Assembly (NCBI RefSeq): GCF_001577305.1
Contig: NZ_CP014518.1
Span: forward strand, 3,906,001 to 3,970,000
DNA: 64,000 bases
Direction of reading: 5' to 3'
Origin: Sinomonas atrocyanea
Lineage (GTDB): Bacteria; Actinomycetota; Actinomycetes; Actinomycetales; Micrococcaceae
Part shown: positions 7,533 to 16,730 of the stretch, in pieces
How the letters are laid out: each line of letters begins with the position of its first letter
Numbering within the stretch: position 1 is the first letter of the stretch
The notes under the pieces: generated by a model
Told to the model about the DNA's origin: nothing
The model's database searches: none
The model's input: only the letters and a program-made list of their open reading frames with translations
Made by a program: the position numbers and the translations under genes

Positions 7533-8729
7533 CTACTCCCCCGGGACGACGGCGGCGGCGACCGCTGCGGTGACGGCGGGGGCCACGCGGGGGTCGAGGG
7601 GGCTGGGGACGATGTAGTCGGCGGAGAGCCCGTCGAGGGCGAGCCCGGCGATCGCGCGGGCGGCGGCGAGCTTCATCGCCGGCGTGATCCGCCGCGCCCC
7701 CGCATCGAGGGCACCGCGGAAGATCCCCGGGAAGGCCAGGACGTTGTTGATCTGGTTCGGGAAGTCGCTGCGGCCGGTGGCCACCACGGCAGCGTGGCGG
7801 GCGGCGACGTCCGGGGCGACCTCGGGGTCCGGGTTGGACAGGGCGAACACGATCGCGCCCTCGGCCATCCCGGCCAGGTCCTCCTCCGGCACGGTCGAGG
7901 AGGAGACGCCGATGAAGACGTCCGCCCCCGCGAGGGCCTCGGCGGTCCCGCCCTCGACCCGGCGCGGGTTGGTCCGGGCCGCGTACTCGGCCTTGAGCCC
8001 GGACAGGCCGGGCCGGCCGGCGTGGATGGCGCCCTTGGAGTCGAGCAGGACCACATCGGTCAGGCCCGAGGCGAGCAGGATCTCGGCGATCGCGATCCCG
8101 GCCGCCCCGGCGCCGGCGATCACGGCCCGCATCGAGGACAGCTCCTTGCCCACCACCGTCGCGGCATTCGTCAGCGCCGCCAGGACCACCACGGCAGTGC
8201 CGTGCTGGTCATCGTGCATCACCGGCATGTCCAGGGCCTCGATCAGCCGGGCCTCGAGCTCGAAGCAGCGCGGCGCCGCCACGTCCTCGAGGTTCACCGC
8301 CCCGAACGAGGGCGCGATCCGCACCAGCGTCTGGACGATCTCGTCCACGTCCGTCGTGTCCAGCACGATCGGGATCGAGTCCAGGCCGCCGAAGGTCTTG
8401 AACAGCGCGCTCTTGCCCTCCATCACCGGCAGCGATGCGGACGGCCCGATGTCCCCGAGCCCGAGCACCGCCGTCCCGTCGGAGACGACGGCCACGAGCC
8501 GCGAGGCCCAGGTGTGGGTCCGGGCCAGGGCCGGGTCCGCCGCGATCGCGCGGCTCACCTGCGCGACCCCGGGCGTGTACGCGATCGAGAGGTCCCGCTT
8601 CGTCGCGAGCGGACGCTCCACCGCGACGGAGAGCTTCCCGCCCTCGTGCGCGGCGAAGATCTCCTCGGCGCTGATCGGCTCGGCAAGCGACTCGGAAGAA
8701 GGGGCAAAGGTATCAGTGGGAGCAGTCAC
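7533..8729 (-). CDS. NAD(P)-dependent malic enzyme
   Basis: 398-residue malic enzyme, the length of the short bacterial form without a phosphotransacetylase domain. It converts malate to pyruvate and CO2, linking the TCA cycle to pyruvate. Motifs: SIAYTPGVAQVSRAI, AVVSDGTAVLGLGDIGP, MEGKSALFKTFGG, DMPVMHDDQHGTAVV (catalytic and metal-binding acidic residues), the nucleotide-binding GAGAAGIAIAEIL, VFALSNPDPEV and SDFPNQINNVLAFPG. The start is a GTG at 8729 behind CCAGGAGACA. It is monocistronic or followed by the DUF456 gene. Cofactor choice (NAD or NADP) cannot be assigned from sequence alone. Confidence 0.93.
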   Translation of the reverse strand: MTAPTDTFAPSSESLAEPISAEEIFAAHEGGKLSVAVERPLATKRDLSIAYTPGVAQVSRAIAADPALARTHTWASRLVAVVSDGTAVLGLGDIGPSASLPVMEGKSALFKTFGGLDSIPIVLDTTDVDEIVQTLVRIAPSFGAVNLEDVAAPRCFELEARLIEALDMPVMHDDQHGTAVVVLAALTNAATVVGKELSSMRAVIAGAGAAGIAIAEILLASGLTDVVLLDSKGAIHAGRPGLSGLKAEYAARTNPRRVEGGTAEALAGADVFIGVSSSTVPEEDLAGMAEGAIVFALSNPDPEVAPDVAARHAAVVATGRSDFPNQINNVLAFPGIFRGALDAGARRITPAMKLAAARAIAGLALDGLSADYIVPSPLDPRVAPAVTAAVAAAVVPGE

Positions 8730-9127
8730 GGCAGTGTCTCCTGGGTCAGGTGCCGCCGCGCTCGCGGCTCGGGCCGCGGGTAGTCAAGGGCGCACGACGG
8801 CGTGGCGGGCCTCGCGCGGGAGGACGGCCGACCGCTTTGTCGGCACAGCTCTCCAGCGCGCGGCCTTGAGGGGGATCCGGGGTGATTGCCGGGTTCGGCA
8901 CTTCCGGGAGCCGGCTCATGCGCGGGGATGACCGTGCGAGCACCGGCCTCGGGAAAGAGGTAGGGACATCATAGGTCGATGGAGGCGTCCTTCCGCAAGG
9001 CGGAAGCGGACGGCGTCGGCCACCCGGGCGCTGCTGGGCCGCTGGCGTATAGTTGGACAGTCCCCCGGTCCCCTCTCTGTCCGCGTGCCGAACGGCCCCC
9101 CAGCGTCCGGAAAGAGGTTGCTTCGCA
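8730..9127. other. Intergenic region upstream of malic enzyme and tetR
   Basis: About 400 bp shared by two divergent genes. It holds the malic-enzyme Shine-Dalgarno and, at 9048-9053, TATAGT, an extended -10-like box (GGCGTATAGT) 75 bp before the tetR GTG. No convincing -35, operator palindrome, riboswitch or small gene was found. Confidence 0.45.
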
Positions 9128-9736
9128 GTGCTCGAATTGCCCCACGATCTGGTGACCCCTGCTCCACCTCCGGCGACCCCGCGCATGGCGGCCCGGTACG
9201 AGCAGCTCCTGGATACGGCGGCGCAGTTCGCGACGCGCGAGTATCCCGACGTGGACGTCACCGAGGTGGCCCACGAGGCCGGGGTCTCCTCGAGCACCGC
9301 ATACCGGTACTTCCCCTCGTCCGCGCACCTGCTCCTGGGCCTGCACCGTCGCCAGCTCCTGGAACTGAGGAACCGGGTCGAGGACCGGGTGGCCGCGTCG
9401 CGGACCGATGCGCAGCGGGCCAGCGCCCTGGCCGGCGCCGCGGTGGAGCTGTTCGCGATGCGGCTGGCCCAGCCGGCCGTCAATTCGTGCCTCGACGAGC
9501 TCGTGGTGCCGGCGGACCATGAGCTCTCCGCGCTCATCGGCGAGGTGGACGAGCTGTCCTGGTCGGTCCTGGGGCGCCTGGCCGGCGATGCGGAGCGGGG
9601 GCGCAGCATCGTGCTCGTCGTCTCGGGGCTCGTCTCCGCGGTGCGGACGGGCCGGCTCATGCCCTATGAGGCGGAGCAGCAGCTCAAGGCGGCGTGCGAG
9701 ATCGTCGCACGACGGCGGGTGGCCCGCGCCCGCTGA
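9128..9736 (+). CDS. TetR-family transcriptional regulator
   Basis: 202 residues from GTG at 9128, preceded by GGAAAGAGG; the frame is open further upstream but without a better signal. The N-terminal helix-turn-helix reads LLDTAAQFATREYPDVDVTEVAHEAGVSSSTAYRYFPSSAHLL (residues about 25-67), a textbook TetR DNA-binding domain. The C-terminal helical domain is the ligand-sensing part; its ligand is unknown. It is convergent with the MFS gene downstream and divergent from malic enzyme, so neither is a certain target. The last codons contain a 19-nt match to the hairpin arm at 34843, probably chance or intrusion of the intergenic motif. Confidence 0.86.
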   Translation: MLELPHDLVTPAPPPATPRMAARYEQLLDTAAQFATREYPDVDVTEVAHEAGVSSSTAYRYFPSSAHLLLGLHRRQLLELRNRVEDRVAASRTDAQRASALAGAAVELFAMRLAQPAVNSCLDELVVPADHELSALIGEVDELSWSVLGRLAGDAERGRSIVLVVSGLVSAVRTGRLMPYEAEQQLKAACEIVARRRVARAR

Positions 9737-9764
9737 GGCCCCGCCTGCCGCCTGCGGTGCGGCG

Positions 9765-11048
9765 TCAGGCGACGCTGCGGATGCGGGTGACGAACACCGC
9801 CCCGAGCAGGCCGATCACGGCCGCGGCGATGTAGAGCGAGACGTACCCGCCGAGGAACGCGACGAACGGGTAGGCGATCGCCGGGGCGATGACCTGCGGC
9901 AGCGAGTTGGCGACGTTGATGACCCCGAGGTCCTTGCCGCGGTCCTCGGCGCGCGGGAGGACCTGCGTGACGAGCGCGAAGTCGACGGCCTGGTAGGCCC
10001 CGTACCCGATGCCGAGCACGCTCGCGCCCGCGATGGCCCCGGCCCAGGTCGGGAACAGCCCGATCGTCAGCGACGCCGCGGCGATGACGCACGAGGAGAG
10101 GATCACGAGCGGCTTCCGCCGGCCCATGCGGTCGCTGAGCCGGCCCCCGACCACGCTCGTCACGATGACGAGCACCGCGTAGATGCCGGTGAGGATGAGC
10201 ACGCCGGTGGCCGGGGCGATCCCGGTGGTCTGCTCGATCCGCACCTCGTCCGTCAGGAAGTAGACGAGGTAGAGCAGGATCATGTGGTTCCCCACGTTCA
10301 CGAGCAGCTTGGTGAACCACGCCCACGCGAAGTCCGGGTGCCGCCGGGGACTGATCCAGAACGAGCCGAGGAACGCCGGGAGGGAGAATCGGCGGAACGC
10401 GCCGCGCGGGAGGGCAGCGTCCCCGGCGGAGACGAGGTACACCACGGTCCCGAGGACGAGCACCGCCGCGCACACCACGTAGCCGAGCGAGAAGCTGCCG
10501 GCGACGACGGCCGCCACCACCGCGCCGAGCAGGATGCCCACCGTGATGCCCATGGAGGCGAGGCCGCCGACGGTGCCGCGCTGGGTCACCGGCACCTTGT
10601 CCGGGATGGCGGCGGTGATCGCAGCGTAGGCGGCATTGCAGCCGGCCTGCACGAGGCACCACAGGGCCGTCATGACGGCCACGTCCGGCGCGCCCGCGAG
10701 CGCCACGAGCCCGATCGCCCCGCCCACGGCGCCGAAGAGCACCCAGGGGCGCCGCCGGCCGAACCGGCCCGGGGTCCTGTCGGAGAGGGCGCCGGCCAGC
10801 GGGTTGCCGATCATGGACACGGCCGCGCCCGCGCCGGTGACCAGCGCGAAGATGGCCTCCTTCCGGCCCGGATCGAAGGCCGCAGCCTGCTGCGCCAGGA
10901 GCACCTGGAGCGGGCCGAAGAACGCGACGTTGATCCCCACGTTGACCAGGACCACGCCCAGGATCCAGGGGAACCGCACCGGGGTGGTGGGCTCGGCGGG
11001 GACGGCCGTGCCGGGCTGGGCGGCGGCGGGGCGGTGGGGCACGGCCAC
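9765..11048 (-). CDS. MFS transporter of the GPH/SLC45-like type
   Basis: 427-residue, 12-segment major facilitator. The loop 2-3 signature LAGALSDRTPGRFGRRRPWVLFG and its second-half counterpart GGRLSDRMGRRKPLVILSS are clear. The TPGRFGRRRPW form is typical of sugar transporters of the GPH/SLC45 group, so a glycoside or disaccharide:cation symport is plausible (inference). Hydrophobic segments follow one another through the C-terminal AAAVIGLLGAVFVTRI. Divergent from a GntR regulator 121 bp away, which is the natural candidate for its control. Starts MAVPHRPAAAQPG. Confidence 0.85.
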   Translation of the reverse strand: MAVPHRPAAAQPGTAVPAEPTTPVRFPWILGVVLVNVGINVAFFGPLQVLLAQQAAAFDPGRKEAIFALVTGAGAAVSMIGNPLAGALSDRTPGRFGRRRPWVLFGAVGGAIGLVALAGAPDVAVMTALWCLVQAGCNAAYAAITAAIPDKVPVTQRGTVGGLASMGITVGILLGAVVAAVVAGSFSLGYVVCAAVLVLGTVVYLVSAGDAALPRGAFRRFSLPAFLGSFWISPRRHPDFAWAWFTKLLVNVGNHMILLYLVYFLTDEVRIEQTTGIAPATGVLILTGIYAVLVIVTSVVGGRLSDRMGRRKPLVILSSCVIAAASLTIGLFPTWAGAIAGASVLGIGYGAYQAVDFALVTQVLPRAEDRGKDLGVINVANSLPQVIAPAIAYPFVAFLGGYVSLYIAAAVIGLLGAVFVTRIRSVA

Positions 11049-11169
11049 GGGGACCTCCGGCTGGGCTGGACTGGTGTCCTCAGGGTACGGCAGAACGGTG
11101 CCGTCGGACCCTGCATGACGCCGCGCCCGCGCGCGGGAGCGTACCGGATCAGCGGGTATCGTCGCCTGC

Positions 11170-11895
11170 GTGGAGAACGTGGAGTACGCAGAGAACGCGG
11201 CGGCCGCTGGAACAGCGCCGGACGCCGGAACAGTGCCGGACGAGGCGATGGCCGCCCAGGTCTACCAGCAGATCATCAACTCGATCGTGTCCGGCCAGCT
11301 CGAGCCGGGCCAGCGACTGCGCGAGCGCGAGCTCTCCGAGCAGTACGGGGTCTCCCGCATCCCGGTGCGCGAGGCCATCCACCGGCTCGAGCAGGACGGC
11401 TTCCTGGTCACAGCCCCGCGCCGCGGGGCGGTGGTGCGGAAGCTGACGCTCAAGGACGTGGACGAGCTGTTCGACCTGCGGGTGCTGCTCGAGTCCTTCG
11501 CCGCTGCCCGCGCGGCGGAGCGCGTCGCCGAGGGCCGCGCGGATGCCTCGGTCCTCAGGGACACGCTGGCCGCCGCGCAGGCGGCCCTCGCCGCCGGCGA
11601 TGCCGAGCTCGCCTCGGACCTCAACGCCTCGTTCCACGACCAGATCATCGCGCTCACGGACAACGCGCTCCTCGAGCGGTCCATCAGGCCGCTGCGCGGG
11701 CTGAACCGCTGGGTCTTCGGCCTCTCGGTCAACCGGCCCCTCGAGGTCAGCGCCCGCGAGCACGAGGGCCTCGCCGACGCCATCATCACCGGCCAGCCCC
11801 ACCTCGCCCAGGCGCTGTCCGAGGCCCATGTCGAGGCGGGGCGCCGGCCGGTCCAGGAGGGGCTGGCGGAGCAGCTGGGCGAGCAGGTCCGGTAG
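11170..11895 (+). CDS. GntR-family (FadR/FCD type) transcriptional regulator
   Basis: 241 residues from GTG at 11170; an in-frame ATG at 11249 is an alternative. The winged helix reads [48 protein letters not shown], the canonical GntR recognition region. The C-terminal all-helical FCD ligand-binding domain has [20 protein letters not shown], a conserved N/H segment [15 protein letters not shown] and the final H of [10 protein letters not shown], the usual metal-binding His/Asp pattern. FCD regulators commonly control carbohydrate or organic-acid catabolism. Likely targets are itself and the divergent GPH-type MFS gene. No clear operator palindrome was seen. Confidence 0.88.
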
Positions 11896-11931
11896 CGCCG
11901 CCGCGCGGGGCAGTCCCGGTAGGCTCGTTCC

Positions 11932-13596
11932 ATGGCCGCGAGTCCCTGGACCACCCATGCACGGCGCTACCGCGAGATCGCGGACGTGCTGGCCCGTCAC
12001 GGGCTGAGCCAGGTGCTCGCCCGGGCCGGATTCGGCCGGCTGGTCCCGCGCGGCCGCGGCGGCGCGGCGATGCCCGGCAGCCCCGTCGGCGGCCCGGTGC
12101 ACGTGCGCCTGGCCCTCGAGGAGCTCGGCCCCACGTTCATGAAGCTCGGCCAGATCCTCTCCACCCGGCCCGACCTGATTCCCGAGGCCTACCAGGCGGA
12201 GCTCGCGAAGCTGCAGGACGCGGCGCCGCCGGTCCCCGCGGAGGCGATCCGCGCCGTCGTCCGCGAGGAGCTCGGCGGGGACGCCTTCGCGGCGTTCTCG
12301 GCGTTCGACGACGCCCCGCTCGCGAGCGCGTCGATCGGGCAGGTCCACGGCGCGCGGCTCGCGGACGGGACGAAGGTGGTGGTCAAGGTCCGCAAGCCGG
12401 GCGCGGTCGAGCGGATCCGGGAGGACCTCGAGATCCTCCACAACGTCGCGGTCAGGGCGAGCCGGGCGTGGCCGGTGCTGGACGAGTACAACGTGGTGGG
12501 GCTCGTGGGCGAGTTCTCCCGCACGCTCACCAAGGAGCTGGACTACCTCGAGGAGGGCCGCAACGCCGAGCGGTTCGCGGCGAACTTCGCCGGGGACGAG
12601 CGCTTCCGCTTCCCGCGGGTCTTCTGGCAGACGACGACGTCCCGCGTGCTGACCCTCGAGTTCATGGAGGGCCTCAAGATCAACGACGTCAAGGCTCTCG
12701 ACGCCGCGGGGCTGGACCGGCGGGCCCTCGCGGACCATTCGGCGGCGGCCCTCGCGCAGATGATTTTCGAGGATGGCTTCTTCCACGCGGACCCGCACCC
12801 GGGGAACATGTTCGTGGAACCGGACGGGCGGATCTCGATCATCGACTTCGGGATGGTCGGAGAGATCGACGACAAGCTGCGCGACGACCTCGGCCGCCTC
12901 CTCATCGCGCTCGCCCGCAAGGACGCCCGGCGGCTCGCGCGGGCGCTCGAGGCGATGTCGCTGACCGGCCCCGTGACCGACCGCGCCCGCCTCGCGGCGG
13001 ACGTCGCCGAGTTCATCCAGCTGTACGACGGCGTGGACCTCGCCGACGTGAACATCGCCCGGCTGGCCCAGAAGCTCCTCGGGGTGGTGCGGCGCCACCG
13101 CCTGCTCATGCCGGCCGAGGCGGCGATCGTCATCAAGATGATGGTCATGGCCGAGGGCCTGGGCCGGGTCCTGGACCCGGGGTTCCGCCTCTCCCGCGTC
13201 CTCGAGCCGCACGTGCGCCGCCTGCTGATCGAGCAGTACTCGCCCGCCGCGCTCCTGCGGGGCCTGCGCGCCGCGGGCCTGACGGCCCTCGACCTCGCCT
13301 CGGACGTCCCGGACCTCGTGGACAGCCTGAACCGGGTCCTGGACTCGGGGGGCTTCGAGGTGCACCTGCGGGCCTCGGAGCTCGAGCCCCTCGTGGCCCG
13401 CGCGGAGCGGATCGGGAACAAGGTGCTCGCCGGCGTGATCGCGGCGGCGTTCATCCGCGGGGTGGGCGAGGTCGTCGCCTCCGACAAGCGCTGGCGCGGG
13501 TGGCGCGAGCCGCTCGTGCGGACGGGTCTCGCGGGGCTCGGCGGCCTCACCGGCTACCTCGCCGTGACCACGTTCGGACGCCGTCGACGGCGGTAG
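11932..13596 (+). CDS. ABC1/UbiB (AarF)-family atypical kinase
   Basis: 554-residue UbiB-like protein. Diagnostic motifs: LEELGPTFMKLGQILSTRPDL (the KxGQ motif), PLASASIGQVHGARL (Ala-rich loop replacing the kinase P-loop), VVVKVRKPG (catalytic Lys), HADPHPGNMFV (catalytic HxDxxxxN) and ISIIDFGMVGEID (DFG). A hydrophobic C-terminal segment (TGLAGLGGLTGYLAVTTFG) ends in RRRRR and is likely a membrane anchor. UbiB kinases support isoprenoid quinone biosynthesis or lipid homeostasis; in actinobacteria, which use menaquinone, the role is unsettled. Lies 36 bp after gntR on the same strand. Confidence 0.9.
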   Translation: MAASPWTTHARRYREIADVLARHGLSQVLARAGFGRLVPRGRGGAAMPGSPVGGPVHVRLALEELGPTFMKLGQILSTRPDLIPEAYQAELAKLQDAAPPVPAEAIRAVVREELGGDAFAAFSAFDDAPLASASIGQVHGARLADGTKVVVKVRKPGAVERIREDLEILHNVAVRASRAWPVLDEYNVVGLVGEFSRTLTKELDYLEEGRNAERFAANFAGDERFRFPRVFWQTTTSRVLTLEFMEGLKINDVKALDAAGLDRRALADHSAAALAQMIFEDGFFHADPHPGNMFVEPDGRISIIDFGMVGEIDDKLRDDLGRLLIALARKDARRLARALEAMSLTGPVTDRARLAADVAEFIQLYDGVDLADVNIARLAQKLLGVVRRHRLLMPAEAAIVIKMMVMAEGLGRVLDPGFRLSRVLEPHVRRLLIEQYSPAALLRGLRAAGLTALDLASDVPDLVDSLNRVLDSGGFEVHLRASELEPLVARAERIGNKVLAGVIAAAFIRGVGEVVASDKRWRGWREPLVRTGLAGLGGLTGYLAVTTFGRRRRR

Positions 13597-13645
13597 GCCG
13601 CGCGCGCGGCCGGCCGGGCGGGGGCCCTGGCGGGGGCCGCGCACA

Positions 13646-13662
13646 ATACCCCTCCGGGGTAT
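13646..13662. promoter_or_regulatory. CsoR-type copper operator
   Basis: ATACCCC-TCC-GGGGTAT, a 7-3-7 palindrome with the G/C-tract architecture of CsoR/RcnR-family boxes. It lies 41 bp before the DUF6153 start and upstream of the multicopper oxidase. A near-identical palindrome lies at 24265-24283 before the copper ATPase. No csoR gene is in the window. Confidence 0.75.
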
Positions 13663-13702
13663 GATGGGCGGGACGGGGCGGATGCATCGAAGGAGGCGGG
13701 GC

Positions 13703-14080
13703 ATGGAGCGACGCTGGGGCGTCCGCGGTCCGCTGCACGCCGGCCTCTTCGGCCTCGTGGCCGCGGTCCTGGTGATCGTGGGCCTGCTCGGGATGCATGC
13801 GCTCGCCTCCGGTGGCTCGTCCCCGCACGCGGCCCACACCTCGGCGTCGGCCGCCATGCCATGCGCCGCGACGGCATGCGCCGGGCCGGTGCCCTGCGCC
13901 GACGGGGCCCATGCCGCCATGTGCACGCCGCTGCCGCCCGAGGACGGCCCGGCCCTCGCACTTCCGACCGCGTCTGGCGCCGCCCTCGGCCTCCCCGCGG
14001 CAGCGGAACGCGCCGAGGCGCACCGCGCCCCGCCGCCGACACCGCCCTCCCTCCACGAGCTCTCGATCCTTCGCATCTAG
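13703..14080 (+). CDS. DUF6153-like small membrane protein, copper locus
   Basis: 125 residues from ATG at 13703, chosen for the strong AGGAGG at 13691-13696. One N-terminal membrane segment (LFGLVAAVLVIVGLLGMHALA) is followed by an extracytoplasmic part rich in Ala, Pro, Met, His and Cys (AMPCAATACAGPVPC...MC), ending LHELSILRI. The GLLGMH and ELSI(S/L)RI/T ends are shared with the second DUF6153-like protein at 21536-22015, and both genes sit behind a CsoR-type box next to copper genes. The Cys/Met/His content suggests a copper-binding role at the outer face of the membrane. This is inference; the family has no established function. Confidence 0.72.
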   Translation: MERRWGVRGPLHAGLFGLVAAVLVIVGLLGMHALASGGSSPHAAHTSASAAMPCAATACAGPVPCADGAHAAMCTPLPPEDGPALALPTASGAALGLPAAAERAEAHRAPPPTPPSLHELSILRI

Positions 14081-14246
14081 GCAGCGGCAGCCAGGCAGCA
14101 GCCGCTCGGCCCGGTCCCGGGCCTGGGCTGCGCCCTGTGCGCCGGCCCGACGCCCCCGTCTGCCCGGGGCGCGGCCGGCCTCCGCCCCCTCCACTGCCGC
14201 CGGCACCCGTCTGCCCGCGGCGCGCCACCACAGCAAAGGACCTTCC

Positions 14247-15848
14247 ATGAGCGCGACGCTCTCCCCTCTCACTCCCGACCCCCAGCCGGTTCCCAGCCGC
14301 TTCAGCGCGGCCATGACGCGCCGCCGGCTCCTGGGCCTCTCCCTCGCAGGCGCCTCGGCCGCACTCCTTGCGGCGTGCGGCGCCCCCTCGGGCAGCGGAA
14401 GCACCCGGGTCCTGCCCACCGACGCCGCGGTCCAGGCCGCCGAACAGTCACGCGCCGCGACCGGGCGCACCGTGAGGGCCTCGCTCTCGGCGGCACCCCT
14501 CACGGCCACGCTCGACGGCAAGCGCGTCCCCACTTGGGGCTACAACGGCGCGGTCAACGGCCCCCTGCTCCGCGGCACGGTCGGCGACCGCCTCGAGGTC
14601 GCCCTCCACAACGCGCTGCCCCAGGAGACCACCGTCCACTGGCACGGCCTCGCGATCGAGAACAGCCAGGACGGAGTGCAGGGCGTGACCCAGAAGGCCG
14701 TGGCCGCGGGGGCCGACTACTCCTACGGCTTCCGCCTGGCGCATCCGGGAACGTACTGGTACCACTCCCACGTGGAGCTCCAGCGCGACCGCGGGCTCTA
14801 CGGGCCGCTCATCGTGGACGACCCGGAAGAGGCCAAGGACTACGACCACGAGTGGGTCATCCTCCTGGATGACTGGCTCGACAGCGTCACGGGGACCCCG
14901 GACGATGTCCTCGCCGAGCTCTCACGGGGCATGGGCGGCATGCAGGGCATGGACATGGGCGCAGCACCCAGCGCCGGCACGGACACGGGCATGGGCATGG
15001 GCTCCGGAGGCAGCTACATGTCCATGGGCTCCACGAGCGACTTCCTCGGCGGCGACGCCGGCGACGTGAAGTACCCCCTGCACCTCTTCAATGGGCGCAC
15101 CCCCTCGGATCCGGACACGATCACGGCCAGGCCGGGCGAGCGGGTCCGGCTGCGAATCATCAACGCCGGCGCCGACACCGCGTACCGGGTCGGAGCCCCC
15201 GGAGCGAAGCTCACGCTGACCCACACGGACGGGTTCCCGGTCGAACGGAAGGAGGTCGACGCCGTCGTCCTCGGGATGGGAGAGCGGATCGACGCCCTCC
15301 TGACCGTCCCGGCCGGCTGGACGCCGCTCATGGCCCGCCCGGAGGGCAAGATGGGCCTGGCGCTGGGCCTGATCAGCACCGGGACCGGCAAGCGGCCCCT
15401 CCCCGCCGCGCTGCCCTCGACGCTGGGCGGAACCGTGGTCGACGGCGGCCAGCTCACCTCCGCGGCGGCCGTCCGGCTTGCGGAGAAGCCCCCCGCGGTG
15501 AGGCACACGGTCAGGCTCACCGGGTCGATGATGGCCTACGACTGGGGCATCAACGGGCGCCGCTTCTCGATGGACGATCCGTACGCGGGGGCGCTCGAGG
15601 TGCGTCAGGGCCAGCGGGTCCAGATCGACTTCGTGAACACCACCATGATGTGGCACCCGATGCACCTGCACGGCCACACCTTCCAGGTGGGTGCCACGGG
15701 TGCGCGGAAGGACACGGTCATCGTCCGCCCCGGGCAGACGGTCTCCGTGGTCTTCGACGCCGACAACCCGGGCCAGTGGCTCTACCACTGCCACAACGCC
15801 TACCACGCGGACCGGGGCATGATGGGCGTGCTCAGCTACATCAGGTGA
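14247..15848 (+). CDS. Multicopper oxidase (CueO/CotA-like), Tat-exported lipoprotein
   Basis: 533 residues. The N-terminus has a twin-arginine stretch (TRRRLLGLSLAGASAALLAAC) with a lipobox, so export by Tat and lipid anchoring are likely. The four copper-ligand motifs are present: TVHWHGL (131-134), WYHSH (172-175), HPMHLHGHTF and HCHNAYHADRGMM near the C-terminus. The last two provide type 1 and type 2/3 ligands. A Met-rich insert of about 35 residues (GMGGMQGMDMG...GMGMG...MSMGS) resembles CueO's copper-binding loop. Probable role: oxidation of Cu(I) to less toxic Cu(II) outside the cell. Downstream of DUF6153 under the same CsoR box. AAAGGA precedes the ATG. Its end overlaps the convergent cupredoxin gene by 8 bp. 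Confidence 0.92.
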   Translation: MSATLSPLTPDPQPVPSRFSAAMTRRRLLGLSLAGASAALLAACGAPSGSGSTRVLPTDAAVQAAEQSRAATGRTVRASLSAAPLTATLDGKRVPTWGYNGAVNGPLLRGTVGDRLEVALHNALPQETTVHWHGLAIENSQDGVQGVTQKAVAAGADYSYGFRLAHPGTYWYHSHVELQRDRGLYGPLIVDDPEEAKDYDHEWVILLDDWLDSVTGTPDDVLAELSRGMGGMQGMDMGAAPSAGTDTGMGMGSGGSYMSMGSTSDFLGGDAGDVKYPLHLFNGRTPSDPDTITARPGERVRLRIINAGADTAYRVGAPGAKLTLTHTDGFPVERKEVDAVVLGMGERIDALLTVPAGWTPLMARPEGKMGLALGLISTGTGKRPLPAALPSTLGGTVVDGGQLTSAAAVRLAEKPPAVRHTVRLTGSMMAYDWGINGRRFSMDDPYAGALEVRQGQRVQIDFVNTTMMWHPMHLHGHTFQVGATGARKDTVIVRPGQTVSVVFDADNPGQWLYHCHNAYHADRGMMGVLSYIR

Positions 15849-16392
15849 CGGTGAGCTCGGCGAACATCCCGGCGAGGTAGTGGCCGGGGAGGTTGCAGAG
15901 GAGCTCGTAGTGGCCCGCGGGGAGGGTGAGGGTGACCCAGGAGGCGGCCCCTGGGGCGATGCCCTCGCCCGTCCCCGCGGCGCAGGATGCCGAGGCCTCC
16001 CCGAGGCTCCCCGTCTCGTCGACGGTCCCGTCGGCTCCCACCGCCCGGGCGCCGAGGGTCTGGCCCTGGGGCAGGGGCACGACCAGCAGCTCGTGCGGGA
16101 CGCTGCCCAGATTGGTCGCGACGAGGGACACCTGCCCGTGGGGAACGGAGGCCCTGTCCACGGAGAGCCGCATGCCCCGCCGCATCGCGGACCGCCCCAT
16201 CATGCCGGCGCCCATGTCCGCCTCGGTGACCCTCACGGTGGTTCCCGGGAGGCTGGGGGCGCTGCACGCTGGCGCCGCTCCCGTCACGGCGGCGGGCGGT
16301 CCCAGCAGGGCCAGGGCGAGCAGGGACGCGGCGGTCATCAGGAGCGCCGCGAGCGCGGCGATGAGGACGGTGGGCAGGCCCCGCCTCGTCAC
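15841..16392 (-). CDS. Exported cupredoxin-domain protein
   Basis: 183 residues. An N-terminal hydrophobic segment (VLIAALAALLMTAASLLALALL) acts as signal or anchor. The mature part has a plastocyanin-like fold: VPHELLVVPL supplies the first His, and HYELLCNLPGHYLAGMFAEL supplies the Cys-x4-His-x4-Met loop of a type 1 copper site. An insert contains GMMGRSAMRRGM, again Met-rich. Likely a periplasmic-side copper carrier or electron shuttle for the copper-resistance genes (inference). It overlaps the upstream SHOCT gene by 4 bp (ATGA), so the two are translationally coupled. It ends inside the last codons of the convergent multicopper oxidase. Confidence 0.85.
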   Translation of the reverse strand: MTRRGLPTVLIAALAALLMTAASLLALALLGPPAAVTGAAPACSAPSLPGTTVRVTEADMGAGMMGRSAMRRGMRLSVDRASVPHGQVSLVATNLGSVPHELLVVPLPQGQTLGARAVGADGTVDETGSLGEASASCAAGTGEGIAPGAASWVTLTLPAGHYELLCNLPGHYLAGMFAELTVT

Positions 16393-16643
16393 GGCCTGCG
16401 CCTGAGGGCGTCGAGGCGGGCCCTGTACTCCGTCTCGTCGATCTCGCCGCGGGCGAACCGCTGGGCCAAGATCCGCTCAGGGTCGTCGTGGGGCGCCCCG
16501 GGCGGGTAGTGGCCCGCCCCGCCGCGGGAACCGCGGACAAGGAGGACGACGACGGCCGCCACGCCTCCCCAGAACAGGAGCATGACGATGCCCATCACCA
16601 CCCAGGCCCAGACGCCCCCGCCGCCGTACCAGCCGTACATCAT
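16389..16643 (-). CDS. SHOCT-domain small membrane protein
   Basis: 84 residues from ATG at 16643 with AAGGAGGA just upstream; a second ATG follows immediately. One membrane helix (VWAWVVMGIVMLLFWGGVAAVVVLLV) is followed by a C-terminal SHOCT motif, DPERILAQRFARGEIDETEYRARLDALRR. SHOCT is a short oligomerisation helix pair found at the ends of many small membrane proteins. First gene of a two-gene operon with the cupredoxin, which starts within its stop codon. The association suggests a role at the membrane in copper handling, but the motif itself says nothing about metals. Confidence 0.85.
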   Translation of the reverse strand: MMYGWYGGGGVWAWVVMGIVMLLFWGGVAAVVVLLVRGSRGGAGHYPPGAPHDDPERILAQRFARGEIDETEYRARLDALRRRP

Positions 16644-16730
16644 CGCGTCCTCCTTCGACACCACCGAGCATGGTCCCTGCCGGCCCGGCGGCGACAGGGC
16701 CCTCGGGCCCGAAGCCGAGGACGCGCGGGC

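Noticed and set aside
9706..9724. 19-nt identity to the hairpin arm at 34843
   Set aside because: It lies within the last codons of a TetR gene and forms no matching hairpin there; could be chance in GC-rich DNA.
9408..13664. Very long open frame overlapping tetR, MFS, gntR and ubiB genes
   Set aside because: GC-rich codon bias keeps a wrong frame open; the translation is Arg/Gly/Ala/Pro-rich without any domain, and recognised genes explain the region.
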